From Streptomyces sp. NBC_01264 (lineage in GTDB: Bacteria; Actinomycetota; Actinomycetes; Streptomycetales; Streptomycetaceae): 64,000 nucleotides of DNA. The stretch is taken from contig NZ_JAPEOX010000002.1 of the NCBI RefSeq assembly GCF_026340675.1, positions 1,488,001 to 1,552,000 on the forward strand. Reading direction: 5' to 3'. How positions within the stretch are numbered: the stretch's first letter is position 1; each line of letters begins with the position of its first letter. Of this stretch, positions 25,364 to 34,705 are shown piece after piece. Under the pieces are notes generated by a model. The model worked only from the letters and a program-made list of their open reading frames with translations, ran no database searches and was not told the DNA's origin. Both the position numbers and the translations under genes were made by a program.

Positions 25364-26910
25364 CCACGACGCCTCCGGCCCCGCCCCAGATCCCGACCGT
25401 GCAGGCTCCGCCCGAGGAGCCGCCGCCCGTGCGCAGGTTCTCCTTCCCCAGCGCGCTGACCATCCTGGCCATCGTCACCGTCGCGATCTGGCTGCTGGCC
25501 TTCCTGATCCCGGCCGGCGAGTACGACCGCGACGACAGCGGCTCCCCCGTCTCCGGCACCTACCACCGGGTCGAGGGCACGCAGAGCTTCACCGATCGCC
25601 TGAACGACCTGTTCCTCTCCCCCGTCAACGGGCTCTACGGCCTCCAGGACCCCAAGACCGGCCGGGTCGGGCCCACCCTCAGCGGTGATCTGTACGGCAG
25701 CGCGGGCGTGTTCCTCTTCGTGCTGGCCATCGGCGCCTTCATCACCGTCGTGTTCGCCACCGGCGCCCTCGACCGCGGCATCGCCCGCCTCGCCCACCGG
25801 CTGCGCGACCGCGGGGCGCTGCTGATCGCCGCCGTGATGGTGGTCTTCTCGATCCTGGGCACCGTGGAGGGCTTCGCCGAGGAGACCCTCGGGTTCTACG
25901 GACTGCTCGTGCCGATGATGCTGGCCCTCGGCTACGACCGGCTGGTCGCGGTCGGTGCCAGCATCCTCGGCGCGGGCATCGGCGTGCTCTGCTCGACGGT
26001 GAACCCGTTCGCGACCGGCGTGGCCTCCTCGGCGGCCGGGATCTCGCTCGGCGACGGGATCGGGCTGCGCTTCCTCATGTGGATCGTGCTGACCACCGTG
26101 ACCGTCCTCTACGTGATCCGGTACGCGCGACGGGTCCAGAAGGACCCCTCCAAGTCGATCTGCGGGTTCCTGCCCGGGGACCGGGAGCAGAAGGCCACCG
26201 GCGACGAGGAGGCGGAACCGGAGCTGACCCGGCTGCACAAGACCGTGCTGGTCCTGCTGGTCCTCGTCTTCGCCTTCATGATCTTCTCGGTGGTGCCCTG
26301 GTCGAGCGCGCTCACCGGCGACGCGGACGCGACCCCGTACGCCTGGGAACTGGACTGGTCCTTCGCCCAGTTGGCGGCCCTGTTCATCTGCGCGGCCGTG
26401 CTCATCGGCCTGGTCGCCCGGATGGGCGAGGCCAAGCTCAGCTCCACGCTCATCCAGGGCGCCGCCGACTTCATCTCGCCCGCCCTGGTCATCATGCTGG
26501 CGCGCGGGGTCACGGTCATCATGAACAACTCGCAGATCACCGACACCGTCCTGCACTCCATCGAGGGCGTGGTGAAGGGGACTTCGTCGGGAATCTTCGC
26601 GATCATCGTCTTCCTCGTGAACCTCCCCCTCGCCTTCCTGATCCCCTCCACCTCCGGGCACGCCACGCTCACCATGCCCATCCTGGCCCCGCTCGCCGAC
26701 TTCGCGGGCGTCTCCCGCGCGCTGATGGTGACGGCCTGGCAGTCGGCGAGCGGCTGGATGAACCTCTGGGTCCCCACCACCGCCGTCACCATCGGCGGTG
26801 TCGCACTGGCCAAGGTCGGCTACGACAAGTACCTGCGCTTCGTCTGGCCGTTGCTCGGCATCCTCTTCGTGATGATCTGCGGGTTCCTGGCCCTGGGCGC
26901 CGCGATGTGA
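25360..26910 (+). CDS. YfcC-family (ArcD/DcuC-like) amino-acid or dicarboxylate transporter
   Basis: 516 residues from GTG 25360, overlapping the dipeptidase stop, with GGGAGG upstream. A Pro-rich cytosolic N-terminus is followed by about 12 helices. Family-typical stretches are LLAFLIPAGEYDRDDSGSPV, FITVVFATGALDRGIARLAH, GTVEGFAEETLGFYGLLVPM, GAGIGVLCSTVNPFATGVAS and LAFLIPSTSGHATLTMPILA. YfcC proteins are related to arginine/ornithine antiporters and C4-dicarboxylate carriers. The coupling to a dipeptidase argues for amino acids or small peptides as substrate, an inference. Confidence 0.88.
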   Translation: MTTTPPAPPQIPTVQAPPEEPPPVRRFSFPSALTILAIVTVAIWLLAFLIPAGEYDRDDSGSPVSGTYHRVEGTQSFTDRLNDLFLSPVNGLYGLQDPKTGRVGPTLSGDLYGSAGVFLFVLAIGAFITVVFATGALDRGIARLAHRLRDRGALLIAAVMVVFSILGTVEGFAEETLGFYGLLVPMMLALGYDRLVAVGASILGAGIGVLCSTVNPFATGVASSAAGISLGDGIGLRFLMWIVLTTVTVLYVIRYARRVQKDPSKSICGFLPGDREQKATGDEEAEPELTRLHKTVLVLLVLVFAFMIFSVVPWSSALTGDADATPYAWELDWSFAQLAALFICAAVLIGLVARMGEAKLSSTLIQGAADFISPALVIMLARGVTVIMNNSQITDTVLHSIEGVVKGTSSGIFAIIVFLVNLPLAFLIPSTSGHATLTMPILAPLADFAGVSRALMVTAWQSASGWMNLWVPTTAVTIGGVALAKVGYDKYLRFVWPLLGILFVMICGFLALGAAM

Positions 26911-26943
26911 GGGTGCTCTCCGCGACCGGGATCCGCGGCTCCG

Positions 26944-28026
26944 TCAGCGCCGCCGGACGACGACGAAGTCGGCGAGTGCGGTGAGCTGTTCACGGACCTC
27001 TTCCGGCAGGTAGACCGCGTCGAGGGCCTCGAGGGCGGCGTCGTACTGCCGCCTCGCCTCGGCGGCGGTCCACGCGCGGCCCCCGGCCTCCTCGATCAGG
27101 GCGGCCCGGTAGGCGAACTCCGCCTCGTCGAAGAGCCCGTCCGGCACGGCTCCGGCGGCCCCGGCACCCGCGTCGGCCGCCAGTACCGCGGCGAGGTGTT
27201 CCGCGGCCGGGCCGCCGGCCTCCAGTGCCGCGCACACCGGCAGGGACTTCTTGCGCTGCTTGAGGTCGCTCCACGCCTGCTTGCCGGTCTGCTCCGGCGC
27301 GCCCCAGATGCCGAGCAGGTCGTCGACGGCCTGGAAGGCGAGGCCGAGGTGGTACCCGTAGCGTCCCAGGGCGTCGGCGGTCACGTCGTCGGCGCCGCCC
27401 AGGACGGCGCCTATGGCGACGGCGCAGGCGAGCAGCGCGCCGGTCTTGTTGCCCTCCATCTCCAGGCATTCGGCGACCGTCGCCCGGTCGCGCTGCTCGA
27501 AGGACATGTCCTGGGCCTGGCCGTCGATCAGCTTGCGGGTCGCGGTGTTCAGCAGGCGGGTGGCGCGGTTCGCCTCGACGGTGCCCAGTTCGAGCAGCAC
27601 CTCGCCGGCGAGCGCCAGCAGCGCGTCCCCGACCAGGATCGCCTGGGCCGGGCCGTGCACCTTCCAGACCGTGTCGCGGTGGCGGCGCTGTTCGTCGCCG
27701 TCCATGAAGTCGTCGTGCAGCAGCGAGAAGTTGTGCACGAGCTCGACCGCGACCGCGCCGGTCACCCCCACCTCGGGCGGGGCGCCGGCGGCTTCGGCCG
27801 AGATCAGGGCGAGGGCGGACCGCAGGGCCTTGCCGCCGTCGCCGTCCGACGGGTTGCCCTCGGCGTCGATCCAGCCGAAGTGGTAGGCGGCGACGGTGTC
27901 CATGGGCGCCGCCAGCCGTCCGACGGCCTGGCGCAGCAGGGGCGCGGACAGGGTGCGCCCCCGCTCCAGCAGGCCGGGCACGTCAACGGCGCCGCGGGTC
28001 CTCGGCTTCACGTCCAGACGGGTCAT
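26944..28026 (-). CDS. Polyprenyl (geranylgeranyl-type) diphosphate synthase
   Basis: 360 residues. The first aspartate-rich motif is LLHDDFMDGD (DDxxD at 105-109) and the second is AVDDLLGIWG (DDxxG at 235-239). GGKALRSALAL near residue 65 binds IPP and KQRKKSLPVCAAL follows. The enzyme condenses IPP with an allylic diphosphate; residues before DDxxD (HNFSLLH) do not let me fix chain length. Its ATG overlaps the upstream monooxygenase stop (ATGA) and it is the last gene of the nine-gene operon, supplying the prenyl donor for the MenA-like transferase. Similar proteins also occur as cargo near family 2 encapsulins, but no shell gene is here. Confidence 0.9.
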   Translation of the reverse strand: MTRLDVKPRTRGAVDVPGLLERGRTLSAPLLRQAVGRLAAPMDTVAAYHFGWIDAEGNPSDGDGGKALRSALALISAEAAGAPPEVGVTGAVAVELVHNFSLLHDDFMDGDEQRRHRDTVWKVHGPAQAILVGDALLALAGEVLLELGTVEANRATRLLNTATRKLIDGQAQDMSFEQRDRATVAECLEMEGNKTGALLACAVAIGAVLGGADDVTADALGRYGYHLGLAFQAVDDLLGIWGAPEQTGKQAWSDLKQRKKSLPVCAALEAGGPAAEHLAAVLAADAGAGAAGAVPDGLFDEAEFAYRAALIEEAGGRAWTAAEARRQYDAALEALDAVYLPEEVREQLTALADFVVVRRR

Positions 28027-29231
28027 GGTGTTTCCTCCCAGAGGGGCCGGGCACCGTGCAGCCAGGCCATGTGCTGGTACATGTCGTCCTCGCCCATGGA
28101 CCGCAGCATCGCGTTGCGCACGCGGGCGGCCTCCCCGGCGGGGTGGTAGAGCTGTTCCCCCATCTCCCTGGCCAGGAGCTGGATGCGTGCGGTGCGCCGA
28201 CGCCGTTCGGCGTTGTACTTCTCCAGGCGCTCGGGTACGTCACCGAAGGCCGCCCCGCCGAGGACCTCGCCGAGCACCACGGCGTCCTCCAGGCTCTGGC
28301 ACGCGCCCTGGGCGGCGTACTGGAGCATCGGATGGGCCGCGTCGCCCAGCAGGGTCACCCGCCCGTCGGTCCACACGTCCACGGGGTCGCGGTCGCACAG
28401 CACCCACTCGCGCCACTCCTCGCCCAGTTCGAGGAGCCTGCGGGCCGGCCCGCGCACTTCCCGGAAACGGTCCCGTACGTGGTCCCGGGGCGCGGGCCGG
28501 CCCGACACGGCCGTGCCGGCGCCGTCGTCGATGGTCGCGGCGAGGTTCAGGTACTTGCCGCCCCCGATGACGTAGTGGACGAAGTGCCACCCGGGCGCCG
28601 CCCACAGCGTCACCGCGTTCCACCGCAGCTCCTCGGGGACCTTCCGCAGCGGTATCACCGAGCGGTAGATGGTGTGCCCGCAGATCCGGGGGTCGCCGTC
28701 GCCGACGAGCTGACCGCGGATCGCCGACCGGATGCCGTCGGCCCCGACGAGCAGGTCTCCCGAGAAGGTCCGGCCTTCCGCGGTGGACACGGTGACCCCC
28801 GAGGGGTCCTGCGCGTACGAGCGCACGGTGGCGCCGGACACCAGCTCGATGCCGTCCGCCGCACCGCAGGCCTCGAGCAGCGGCTGGTAGAGGTCGACGC
28901 GGTGCACCACCGCGTACGGGTTCGCGAACCGGCTGCGGTAGCGCTCGGTGACGGGAACGGTGGCGACGTTCTCGCCGGTCACCCCGTCCATGAACCGGAG
29001 TTCGGCGATGTACACCGCCCGCTCGCGCACCCTTCGGCCCACGCCCAGCCGGTCCAGGGCGTCGAAGGCGTTCGGGGCGAGCTGGATGCCCGCGCCGAGC
29101 TCGGTGAAGGCGCCGGCGCGCTCCAGGACCGTGACCCGGTACCCCTGCCGGGCGAGGGACAGGGCCGCGGCGAGACCGCCTATGCCCCCTCCGGCGACCA
29201 GTGCGTGCATCGTGGACTCCTCGGCGTTCAT
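28023..29231 (-). CDS. FAD-dependent aromatic monooxygenase (3-hydroxybenzoate 6-hydroxylase / salicylate hydroxylase type)
   Basis: 402 residues from ATG 29231 ([19 protein letters not shown]), overlapping the PhzE stop. Class A flavoprotein marks are GGGIGGLAAALSLARQG, GADGIRSAIRGQLVG (DG motif) and RVTLLGDAAHPMLQYAAQGA (GD motif). The early HRVDLYQPLLEACG and the closing MGEDDMYQHMAWLHG resemble 3-hydroxybenzoate 6-hydroxylases, which hydroxylate para to a phenolic OH to give a hydroquinone. Applied to 3-hydroxyanthranilate or its prenyl derivative this would create an amino-hydroquinone (inference). The start overlaps PhzE and the stop overlaps the polyprenyl synthase. Confidence 0.85.
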   Translation of the reverse strand: MNAEESTMHALVAGGGIGGLAAALSLARQGYRVTVLERAGAFTELGAGIQLAPNAFDALDRLGVGRRVRERAVYIAELRFMDGVTGENVATVPVTERYRSRFANPYAVVHRVDLYQPLLEACGAADGIELVSGATVRSYAQDPSGVTVSTAEGRTFSGDLLVGADGIRSAIRGQLVGDGDPRICGHTIYRSVIPLRKVPEELRWNAVTLWAAPGWHFVHYVIGGGKYLNLAATIDDGAGTAVSGRPAPRDHVRDRFREVRGPARRLLELGEEWREWVLCDRDPVDVWTDGRVTLLGDAAHPMLQYAAQGACQSLEDAVVLGEVLGGAAFGDVPERLEKYNAERRRRTARIQLLAREMGEQLYHPAGEAARVRNAMLRSMGEDDMYQHMAWLHGARPLWEETP

Positions 29232-31138
29232 GCCCGCAGCACCCCGCCGAGCAGCGTGCCGAGGATCCGCCGGCCCTCCTGGGTCAGGACGGACTCCGCG
29301 TGGAACTGGACGGAGGCGAAGCGGCGGCCCTCCAGGGCGTGGACCTCTCCGGTGTCCCGGTCCCTGCTCACCGCCACCCGGCCGTGGTCGGGATGGTCGA
29401 GGACGTCGGCCCCGGCGCGGGCGGCGAACGTGTTGTAGAAGCCCACCCGTTCCCGCCCTCCCAGCAGGTCGATCTCCCGCTGCACCCCCTGGTTGGGCGT
29501 CGCCCGGCGGACCAGGTCGAGGCCGAGCACCCCGCTCAGCACCTGGTGGCTCAGGCACACCCCCAGGAAGGGCCGCTCCCGGGCGAGCAGCCGGGACACC
29601 TCGGCCCGCAGGTGCGCGATCTTCGGATGCCCGAGGTCCCCGGGGTCTCCCGGTCCGGGCCCCAGGACCACCACGTCGTGCGCCGCGGTGTCGTACGGCT
29701 CGTCGAACCGCCGTACGGTCACCTCGGCGCCCAGGGAGCGGATCAGCTGGGCGAGCATCGCCGTGAAGGTGTCCTCGGCGTCCACGACCAGGACCCGGCG
29801 CCCCGCCAGCTCGGCGGTGGCCCCGTCCCGGCCGCCCGGTTCGTCCAGCCAGAACCCGGCGACGGTCTCGTTGCGCAGGGCGAGCGCCGCGCGGACCTCG
29901 GGACGGTCGGCGAAGCGGCTGGGGGCGGGACCTGCCAGGGCCGCGAGCAGCCCGGCCGCCTTGGCCCGGGTCTCGCGCGCCTCGGCCTCGGGATCGGAGT
30001 GGCGCACCAGCGTGGCACCGACACCGATGCGCAGCCGGCCGTCCACGGCGATGTCCGCCGTCCGGATCAGGATGGCGGAGTCCAGGCTCCGGGCGCCCGA
30101 GGCGTCCCGCCCGATCAGCGCGGCCACGCCGCTGTAGTAGCCGCGTCCGGTGGTCTCGTGGCGGCTGATCACCCGGGCGGCGTTCTCCAGCGGTGCGCCG
30201 GTGACCGTCGGGGCGAACAGGGTCTCCCGGAGGATGTCGCGGACGTCGAGGTCGGTCCTGCCCTCGATGAGGTACTCGGTGTGCGCGAGCCGGGTCATCT
30301 CCTTGAGGTAGGGGCCGACGAGCCGCCCGCCGGACGGGCAGAGGCGGGACATCATCTTCAGTTCCTCGTCGACGACCATGTACAGCTCGTCGGCCTCCTT
30401 GCGGTCGGTCAGGAAGGACAGGACGCCGTCGAGCGTGGGGCCGCCCGGGGGGTAGCAGTAGGTGCCGCTGATGGGGTTCATCACCGCCGTGCCGCCCCGG
30501 ACGCTGATGTGGCGCTCGGGGGTGGCGCCGATGAGCATCCGGTCGCCGGTGTGCACGAGGAAGGTCCAGTAGGCCCCCGCCTCCCGTTCGAGGAGACGGC
30601 GGAAGAAGGACAGGGCTCCGACGACCGAGCAGTCCGGCAGCCAGGCCGTGAAGGTCCGCCTGATCACGAAATTCGCGCCCTCGCCGGCGCCGATCTCGTC
30701 GGCGACCACCCGGCGCACGATGTCCGCGTACGCCTCGTCCGAGAGGTCGAACTCCTCGGACTCGACCTTGACGGGGTCGTCGGGCAGCCGGCGCAGGGCA
30801 TCGGCGAGCGGGAGGTCCTGCCGGTCCGTGACGGTCAGCGCGATCAGCGGCTCGCCGTCGTCGAGGGCGGCGAACCCGCGCTCGGTGATCTGCCGGTACG
30901 GCACCAGGGCGAGCACCTCGCCGCCACCGCCCGCCGGGGCCGCGGGGTCCGGCAGCGGGAGGTCGGCCAGCGTCGCGCAGGCGGCCGTGTCGCCCAGCAG
31001 TACCTCCAGGGTGCCGGGGGTCGTGGACTGCGGGCGGTACAACAGCGCGAAGGCTCCCGTGGAGCCGTCCAGGACCCGGGCGAGGAGGTCGGGGGCCGCG
31101 GCGCCGGGCGGGGCCACGGCCCGGACCGCCCCGGTCAC
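29228..31138 (-). CDS. phzE-like: PhzE-like 2-amino-2-deoxyisochorismate synthase (fused TrpE-like and glutamine amidotransferase)
   Basis: 636 residues from GTG 31138 (GTGA with the isochorismatase stop). The N-terminal chorismate-binding half shows [40 protein letters not shown] and [11 protein letters not shown]. The C-terminal class I glutamine amidotransferase has [12 protein letters not shown], the nucleophile Cys in [12 protein letters not shown] and the His-Glu pair in VQFHAESVL. This single-chain fusion is the PhzE type, which makes ADIC from chorismate and glutamine and stops before pyruvate loss, unlike TrpE/G. It is the committed first step of the cluster. The 3' neighbour and the PhzD-like gene agree with this reading. 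Confidence 0.92.
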   Translation of the reverse strand: MTGAVRAVAPPGAAAPDLLARVLDGSTGAFALLYRPQSTTPGTLEVLLGDTAACATLADLPLPDPAAPAGGGGEVLALVPYRQITERGFAALDDGEPLIALTVTDRQDLPLADALRRLPDDPVKVESEEFDLSDEAYADIVRRVVADEIGAGEGANFVIRRTFTAWLPDCSVVGALSFFRRLLEREAGAYWTFLVHTGDRMLIGATPERHISVRGGTAVMNPISGTYCYPPGGPTLDGVLSFLTDRKEADELYMVVDEELKMMSRLCPSGGRLVGPYLKEMTRLAHTEYLIEGRTDLDVRDILRETLFAPTVTGAPLENAARVISRHETTGRGYYSGVAALIGRDASGARSLDSAILIRTADIAVDGRLRIGVGATLVRHSDPEAEARETRAKAAGLLAALAGPAPSRFADRPEVRAALALRNETVAGFWLDEPGGRDGATAELAGRRVLVVDAEDTFTAMLAQLIRSLGAEVTVRRFDEPYDTAAHDVVVLGPGPGDPGDLGHPKIAHLRAEVSRLLARERPFLGVCLSHQVLSGVLGLDLVRRATPNQGVQREIDLLGGRERVGFYNTFAARAGADVLDHPDHGRVAVSRDRDTGEVHALEGRRFASVQFHAESVLTQEGRRILGTLLGGVLRA

Positions 31139-31797
31139 CGCCGGCCCCCTGCCGGTGCGGCGGCCAGCGCCTCGCACACGGAGGCCGTCGTCACCACGGC
31201 GGCGCACCGCTCGGCCGCGTACTCCAGCGCGAGCTGGTGGTAGGAGGCGGAGAAGTCGGCGACGGCGTCGCCCACGAGGAACGGCTGGATGTCGCGGGTG
31301 AACGCGTCCACCGCCGTCATCAGGACCCCCACGTGCGCGTAGACCCCGCAGATGACGAGTTGGTCGCGGCCCTCGGACCGCATCCGTTCCAGCAGGTCCG
31401 AGTTGAAGAAGGCGCTGTAGCGCCACTTGGTGAGCACCCAGTCGTCCGGGGTCGGTTCGAGTCCCGCGACGACCTGACGGTGTTCGGGCGACGGGCGCAT
31501 CCCGGGGCCCCAGAAGTCCGCGAGCAGGCCCCGCTCGACGAGGTTCATCCCGCCGGGCTGGGCCGTGTAGGCGACCGGGATGCCGAGTTCGGCGCAGCGC
31601 CCGCGCAGCAGGATCGCGTTGCCCACGAGGGCGTCCCGGGGGGAGGTTCCCCTCTCGAACGGCCGAAGGAAGTACTCCTGCATGTCGTGGACGAGCAGCA
31701 CCGCGCGCCGCGGGTCCACCCGCCAGCCGACCGCCGCGGGAGGGAACTCGCCGGGCAGGGGCATCGGGTAGGGATCGATGGAAGGGAGGCCTGCCAT
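31135..31797 (-). CDS. phzD-like: PhzD-like isochorismatase (ADIC to trans-2,3-dihydro-3-hydroxyanthranilate)
   Basis: 220 residues. It matches PhzD along its length as I recall it: [28 protein letters not shown] (catalytic Asp in VHDMQ), [23 protein letters not shown], the catalytic Lys in [19 protein letters not shown] and [20 protein letters not shown]. The enzyme hydrolyses the enol ether of ADIC to give DHHA and pyruvate. Its GTGA overlap with the PhzE-like gene couples steps one and two. No PhzF, PhzA/B or PhzG is present, so DHHA is not expected to go to phenazine. Confidence 0.92.
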   Translation of the reverse strand: MAGLPSIDPYPMPLPGEFPPAAVGWRVDPRRAVLLVHDMQEYFLRPFERGTSPRDALVGNAILLRGRCAELGIPVAYTAQPGGMNLVERGLLADFWGPGMRPSPEHRQVVAGLEPTPDDWVLTKWRYSAFFNSDLLERMRSEGRDQLVICGVYAHVGVLMTAVDAFTRDIQPFLVGDAVADFSASYHQLALEYAAERCAAVVTTASVCEALAAAPAGGRR

Positions 31798-31837
31798 GCG
31801 GTGATCGGTCCTTTCGGGATGCGGTCGGTGGAGGGCG

Positions 31838-31882
31838 GGGCAACACGGGCAACACGGGCTACAGGGGCTACAGGGGCTACAC
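31838..31882. repeat. Five tandem 9-bp units at the SDR/PhzD junction
   Basis: GGGCAACAC x2, GGGCTACAG x2 and GGGCTACAC occupy 45 bp. The repeat includes the TAG stop of the SDR gene and fills most of the 79-nt gap before the PhzD-like gene. It is the only long non-coding gap on this side of the operon. Confidence 0.9.
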
Positions 31883-32671
31883 CCCGAGCGTGGCCCCGCC
31901 GTCGACGGTCAGGCCCTGCAGGGTGATGTGCCCGGCCTCGTCCGAGAGCAGGAAGCGGATGGCGTGGGCGACGTCCTCCGGGCTCGCCACCTTTCCCAGC
32001 GGGATGCCGGTCCGGTAGGCGTCGGGGTTCCCCGCCACGGAGGCGGCGACCGCGCTGCCGTCGGCGTGCATGCCGTGCAGCATGTGGGTGTCCGTGGATC
32101 CGGGGGCGACCACGTTGCAGCGGACGCCGTACCGGGCTGCTTCCAGGCCCATGCACTTGGTGAAGGCGATCGCCGCCGCCTTGGAGGCGGCGTAGGCGGC
32201 CATGTGCGAGCGGGCGGTGCCCGCGGCGTTCGACGCGACGGTGACGATCGAGCCCCTGCGGCGCGCGATCATGCGGCTGACCACGGCGCGGGACACGAAG
32301 AAGACCCCGTTCGCGTTGACCGCGAAGGTGAGGTGCCACTCCTGGTCGCTCAGGTCCGCGACCTCGCCGAGGCGGAGCACGCCGGCGGCGTTCACCAGGT
32401 AGTCGATGGGCCCCAGTTGCTCCTCCACCGCCTCCACCACGGCTTCGACCTCGGCGCTCGACGTCACGTCCGCCGGGTGACCCCGTACGGGCAGGCCTTC
32501 GGCGGCGAGCTTCTCGACCGTTTCCCACAGCTGCCCGTTGTCCAGGTCCACGGCGGCCACCACCGTGCCCTGCTCGGCGAGCAGCCGGACCACGGCCGAC
32601 CCGATGCCGCCGGCCGCGCCGGTGACCAGGGCCACTTTGCGGGCCATCCCGTCACTCATCCCGTCACTCAT
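31877..32671 (-). CDS. EntA/DhbA-like short-chain dehydrogenase (DHHA to 3-hydroxyanthranilate)
   Basis: 264 residues. The Rossmann motif is [12 protein letters not shown], the structural motif NAAG, and the catalytic Tyr-Lys pair lies in AAYAASKAA. The stretch [34 protein letters not shown] and [20 protein letters not shown] is characteristic of 2,3-dihydro-2,3-dihydroxybenzoate dehydrogenases (EntA/DhbA). In this context the substrate is the amino analogue DHHA, giving 3-hydroxyanthranilate. The N-terminus repeats MSDG twice (12-nt duplication), so the real start may be the second or third ATG. The start overlaps the DUF2834-like stop (ATGA). Confidence 0.9.
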   Translation of the reverse strand: MSDGMSDGMARKVALVTGAAGGIGSAVVRLLAEQGTVVAAVDLDNGQLWETVEKLAAEGLPVRGHPADVTSSAEVEAVVEAVEEQLGPIDYLVNAAGVLRLGEVADLSDQEWHLTFAVNANGVFFVSRAVVSRMIARRRGSIVTVASNAAGTARSHMAAYAASKAAAIAFTKCMGLEAARYGVRCNVVAPGSTDTHMLHGMHADGSAVAASVAGNPDAYRTGIPLGKVASPEDVAHAIRFLLSDEAGHITLQGLTVDGGATLGV

Positions 32672-33138
32672 CGCGAGGCCAACGTCGATACGGGCCGGAG
32701 GGCGGACCGGTCGGCGAACTCTTCGGCAGCGGAAGCCCGTTCACCCACCGCGATCCGCCCCTCGGCATCACGCAGGGCGGCGATCTTCAACTGGCGGACG
32801 AGCATGAAGAGGCCGTAGGTCACGATCAGGGCGATGGCCGGGGCCCCGACGATGTACGCCCATACGTGCCGGATGCCGAACCGCCGGCTCTCCACGATCA
32901 TGTACGCACCGACGGCCGCCCAGGTGAGCACCAGGTCCATGTAGACGAACTGGGTCGCCAGATTGGTCGTCGAGTCGCGCAGGAAGTTCTCGACGACCCC
33001 CAGCGCGCCGGCGTCGGCGTTCCGCACGACGAACGTGACGGCCATCCACCCCATGACGATCGAACCGATCAGGGCGGATGCCCCGTACAGGAAGCACAGC
33101 GCGCGGTCCTTCCCGCGCACCTCGCTCAAACGCGTCAC
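32668..33138 (-). CDS. Small DUF2834-like membrane protein
   Basis: 156 residues from GTG 33138, with GGGAGG five bases upstream. Four hydrophobic helices are visible (SALIGSIVMGWMAVTFVV, QFVYMDLVLTWAAVGAYMI, WAYIVGAPAIALIVTYGLFM). The VDL/MVESRR pattern between helices 2 and 3 (here MDLVLTW and IVESRRFGIRHVW) is like DUF2834 proteins. A 40-residue soluble tail follows. Its position between the BVMO-like and SDR genes suggests a role in handling a lipophilic product or anchoring the enzymes, but no function is known. Confidence 0.7.
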   Translation of the reverse strand: MTRLSEVRGKDRALCFLYGASALIGSIVMGWMAVTFVVRNADAGALGVVENFLRDSTTNLATQFVYMDLVLTWAAVGAYMIVESRRFGIRHVWAYIVGAPAIALIVTYGLFMLVRQLKIAALRDAEGRIAVGERASAAEEFADRSALRPVSTLASR

Positions 33139-33188
33139 AACTGCCTCCCAGGCATTGGATTTCGCCCCGCGGCCGACCGGCCGCGGGA

Positions 33189-34700
33189 TCACCGTTCGTA
33201 GCTGTAGTCGTCCAGGTCGAAGTGGCGGGCCCGCCAGGCCGCTTCGTAGGTGGAGGCGGGACGGACCGCCGGCGCGTCTCCGTGCTCGTCCAGGTAGTAG
33301 CTGTTCGTGCCCCGGCAACTCGGGTCCAGGAAGACGGTGTTGCGCATGCGGCGCAGGTTCCGGCGGAAGGAGCCGTCGTGCTTCTCCGGGCGGATGACCG
33401 CTTCCGTGGCACGGCGCCGCCGGGCTTCGCCGATCACCCTCAGGGCGTGGGTCACCTGGTAGTCGATCATTCCGAACCAGGAGCCGCCGGTGAAGGAATA
33501 GGGGCCCACGATGAACCACAGGTTCGGGTAACCCTTGATCGACGTGCCCTCGTAGGTCTGGAACCGCTCGGTCTTCCAGAACTCCTTGAGGTCCCGGCCC
33601 CCTTGGCCGCGCATCGGGAACGGGGGAAGGTTGTCGAGCACGTGGAATCCGGTGGCCAGGATCAGCACGTCGAGGTTCTGTTCCTCGCCGTCCGTGAGGC
33701 GGATGCCGGACGGGGTGATCTCCTCGATGGGCTCGGTGACCAGCTCGACGTCGGCGCGGGTGAAGGCCCGCCAGTAGCCCTTGCTCAGCGAGGGCCGCTT
33801 GCAGCCCACCCGGTAGGAGGGCGTCAGCTTGCGCATCAGCGTGGGGTCGCCGCCCACCTGACGCCGCAGGTACAGCTTGGACGCCGCTTCCCCGGCCCTC
33901 GCGAGGAAGGGGAACCGCCGGTAGTGGACCATCGCGATCACGAAGCTGAGCTCGGTCACGACGTCGGTGAGCAGCCGGATCGTGCGCTGCGTCGCGGGAA
34001 CCGTGCGGAAGAGCCGGCGGACGGCCTGCGGCACCGCGAAGTCCGGCTTCGGGAGCAGCCAGATGGGGGTCCGCTGGTAGACGTGGAGCTGTTCCGTGCG
34101 CTCGGCGATCTCCGGGACGATCTGGACCGCCGAGGCCCCGGTGCCGATGACTCCCACGCGCTTGCCGTCCAGATCCAGGGACTGGTCCCACTGCGCCGTG
34201 TGCACGAGGTCGCCCTTGAACGTGTCGAGGCCGGCGATGGCTGGGGTCTTGGGCTTGGTGAGCCATCCGGTGGCGCAGATGACGAAGCGCGCCGTCAGCG
34301 AGGTGCCGTCGCCGAGGACCATCGTCCACATGTGCGCCGATTCGCTGTAGGCGGCGCGTTTGACACGGGAGTTGAAGCGCAGGTGGGGCCGCAGACCGTA
34401 CGCGTCGATGCAGTGGTCGGCGTAGGCCTTCAGCTCCTCTCCCGGAGGGAAGACCCGGGACCAGGACGCGAAGGGTTCGGCGGCGAAGGAGTAGGAGAAG
34501 GCGGAGATGTCCACGGCGACACCGGGGTACTTGTTGGCGTACCAGCTGCCGCCCACGTCGTCCCGCTCCTCCAGGACGACGAAGTCGTCGATGCCCGCCC
34601 GGCGCAGGCCGAGTGCGGCTCCGATGCCCGAGAACCCCGCGCCGATGACGAGGACTTCGTGGTCGGGATCGACCGGGCCCGGCGGCCGCGTCTCCCTCAT
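33189..34700 (-). CDS. Baeyer-Villiger-type flavin monooxygenase
   Basis: 503 residues from ATG 34700. The first dinucleotide site is VLVIGAGFSGIGAALGLRRA (GxGxxG), followed by GGSWYANKYPGVAVDI. The BVMO fingerprint FxGxxxHTxxWP/D appears as FKGDLVHTAQWD, and the NADPH site is VGVIGTGASAVQIVPEIA. ATGW and ATGF motifs are present. Members insert oxygen next to ketones or N/S-oxidise. The role in this pathway is not evident: ring or side-chain oxidation after prenylation is possible. Five bases separate it from the MenA-like gene. Confidence 0.87.
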   Translation of the reverse strand: MRETRPPGPVDPDHEVLVIGAGFSGIGAALGLRRAGIDDFVVLEERDDVGGSWYANKYPGVAVDISAFSYSFAAEPFASWSRVFPPGEELKAYADHCIDAYGLRPHLRFNSRVKRAAYSESAHMWTMVLGDGTSLTARFVICATGWLTKPKTPAIAGLDTFKGDLVHTAQWDQSLDLDGKRVGVIGTGASAVQIVPEIAERTEQLHVYQRTPIWLLPKPDFAVPQAVRRLFRTVPATQRTIRLLTDVVTELSFVIAMVHYRRFPFLARAGEAASKLYLRRQVGGDPTLMRKLTPSYRVGCKRPSLSKGYWRAFTRADVELVTEPIEEITPSGIRLTDGEEQNLDVLILATGFHVLDNLPPFPMRGQGGRDLKEFWKTERFQTYEGTSIKGYPNLWFIVGPYSFTGGSWFGMIDYQVTHALRVIGEARRRRATEAVIRPEKHDGSFRRNLRRMRNTVFLDPSCRGTNSYYLDEHGDAPAVRPASTYEAAWRARHFDLDDYSYER

Positions 34701-34705
34701 GGCGC

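Noticed and set aside
25075..26661. 528-residue minus-strand open frame opposite the YfcC gene
   Set aside because: His/Gln/Asp-rich composition typical of an antisense frame in high-GC DNA.
26944..28026. Family 2 encapsulin cargo-type polyprenyl synthase
   Set aside because: The protein has similar features to such cargo, but no encapsulin shell gene is in the window and the operon gives a simpler role.
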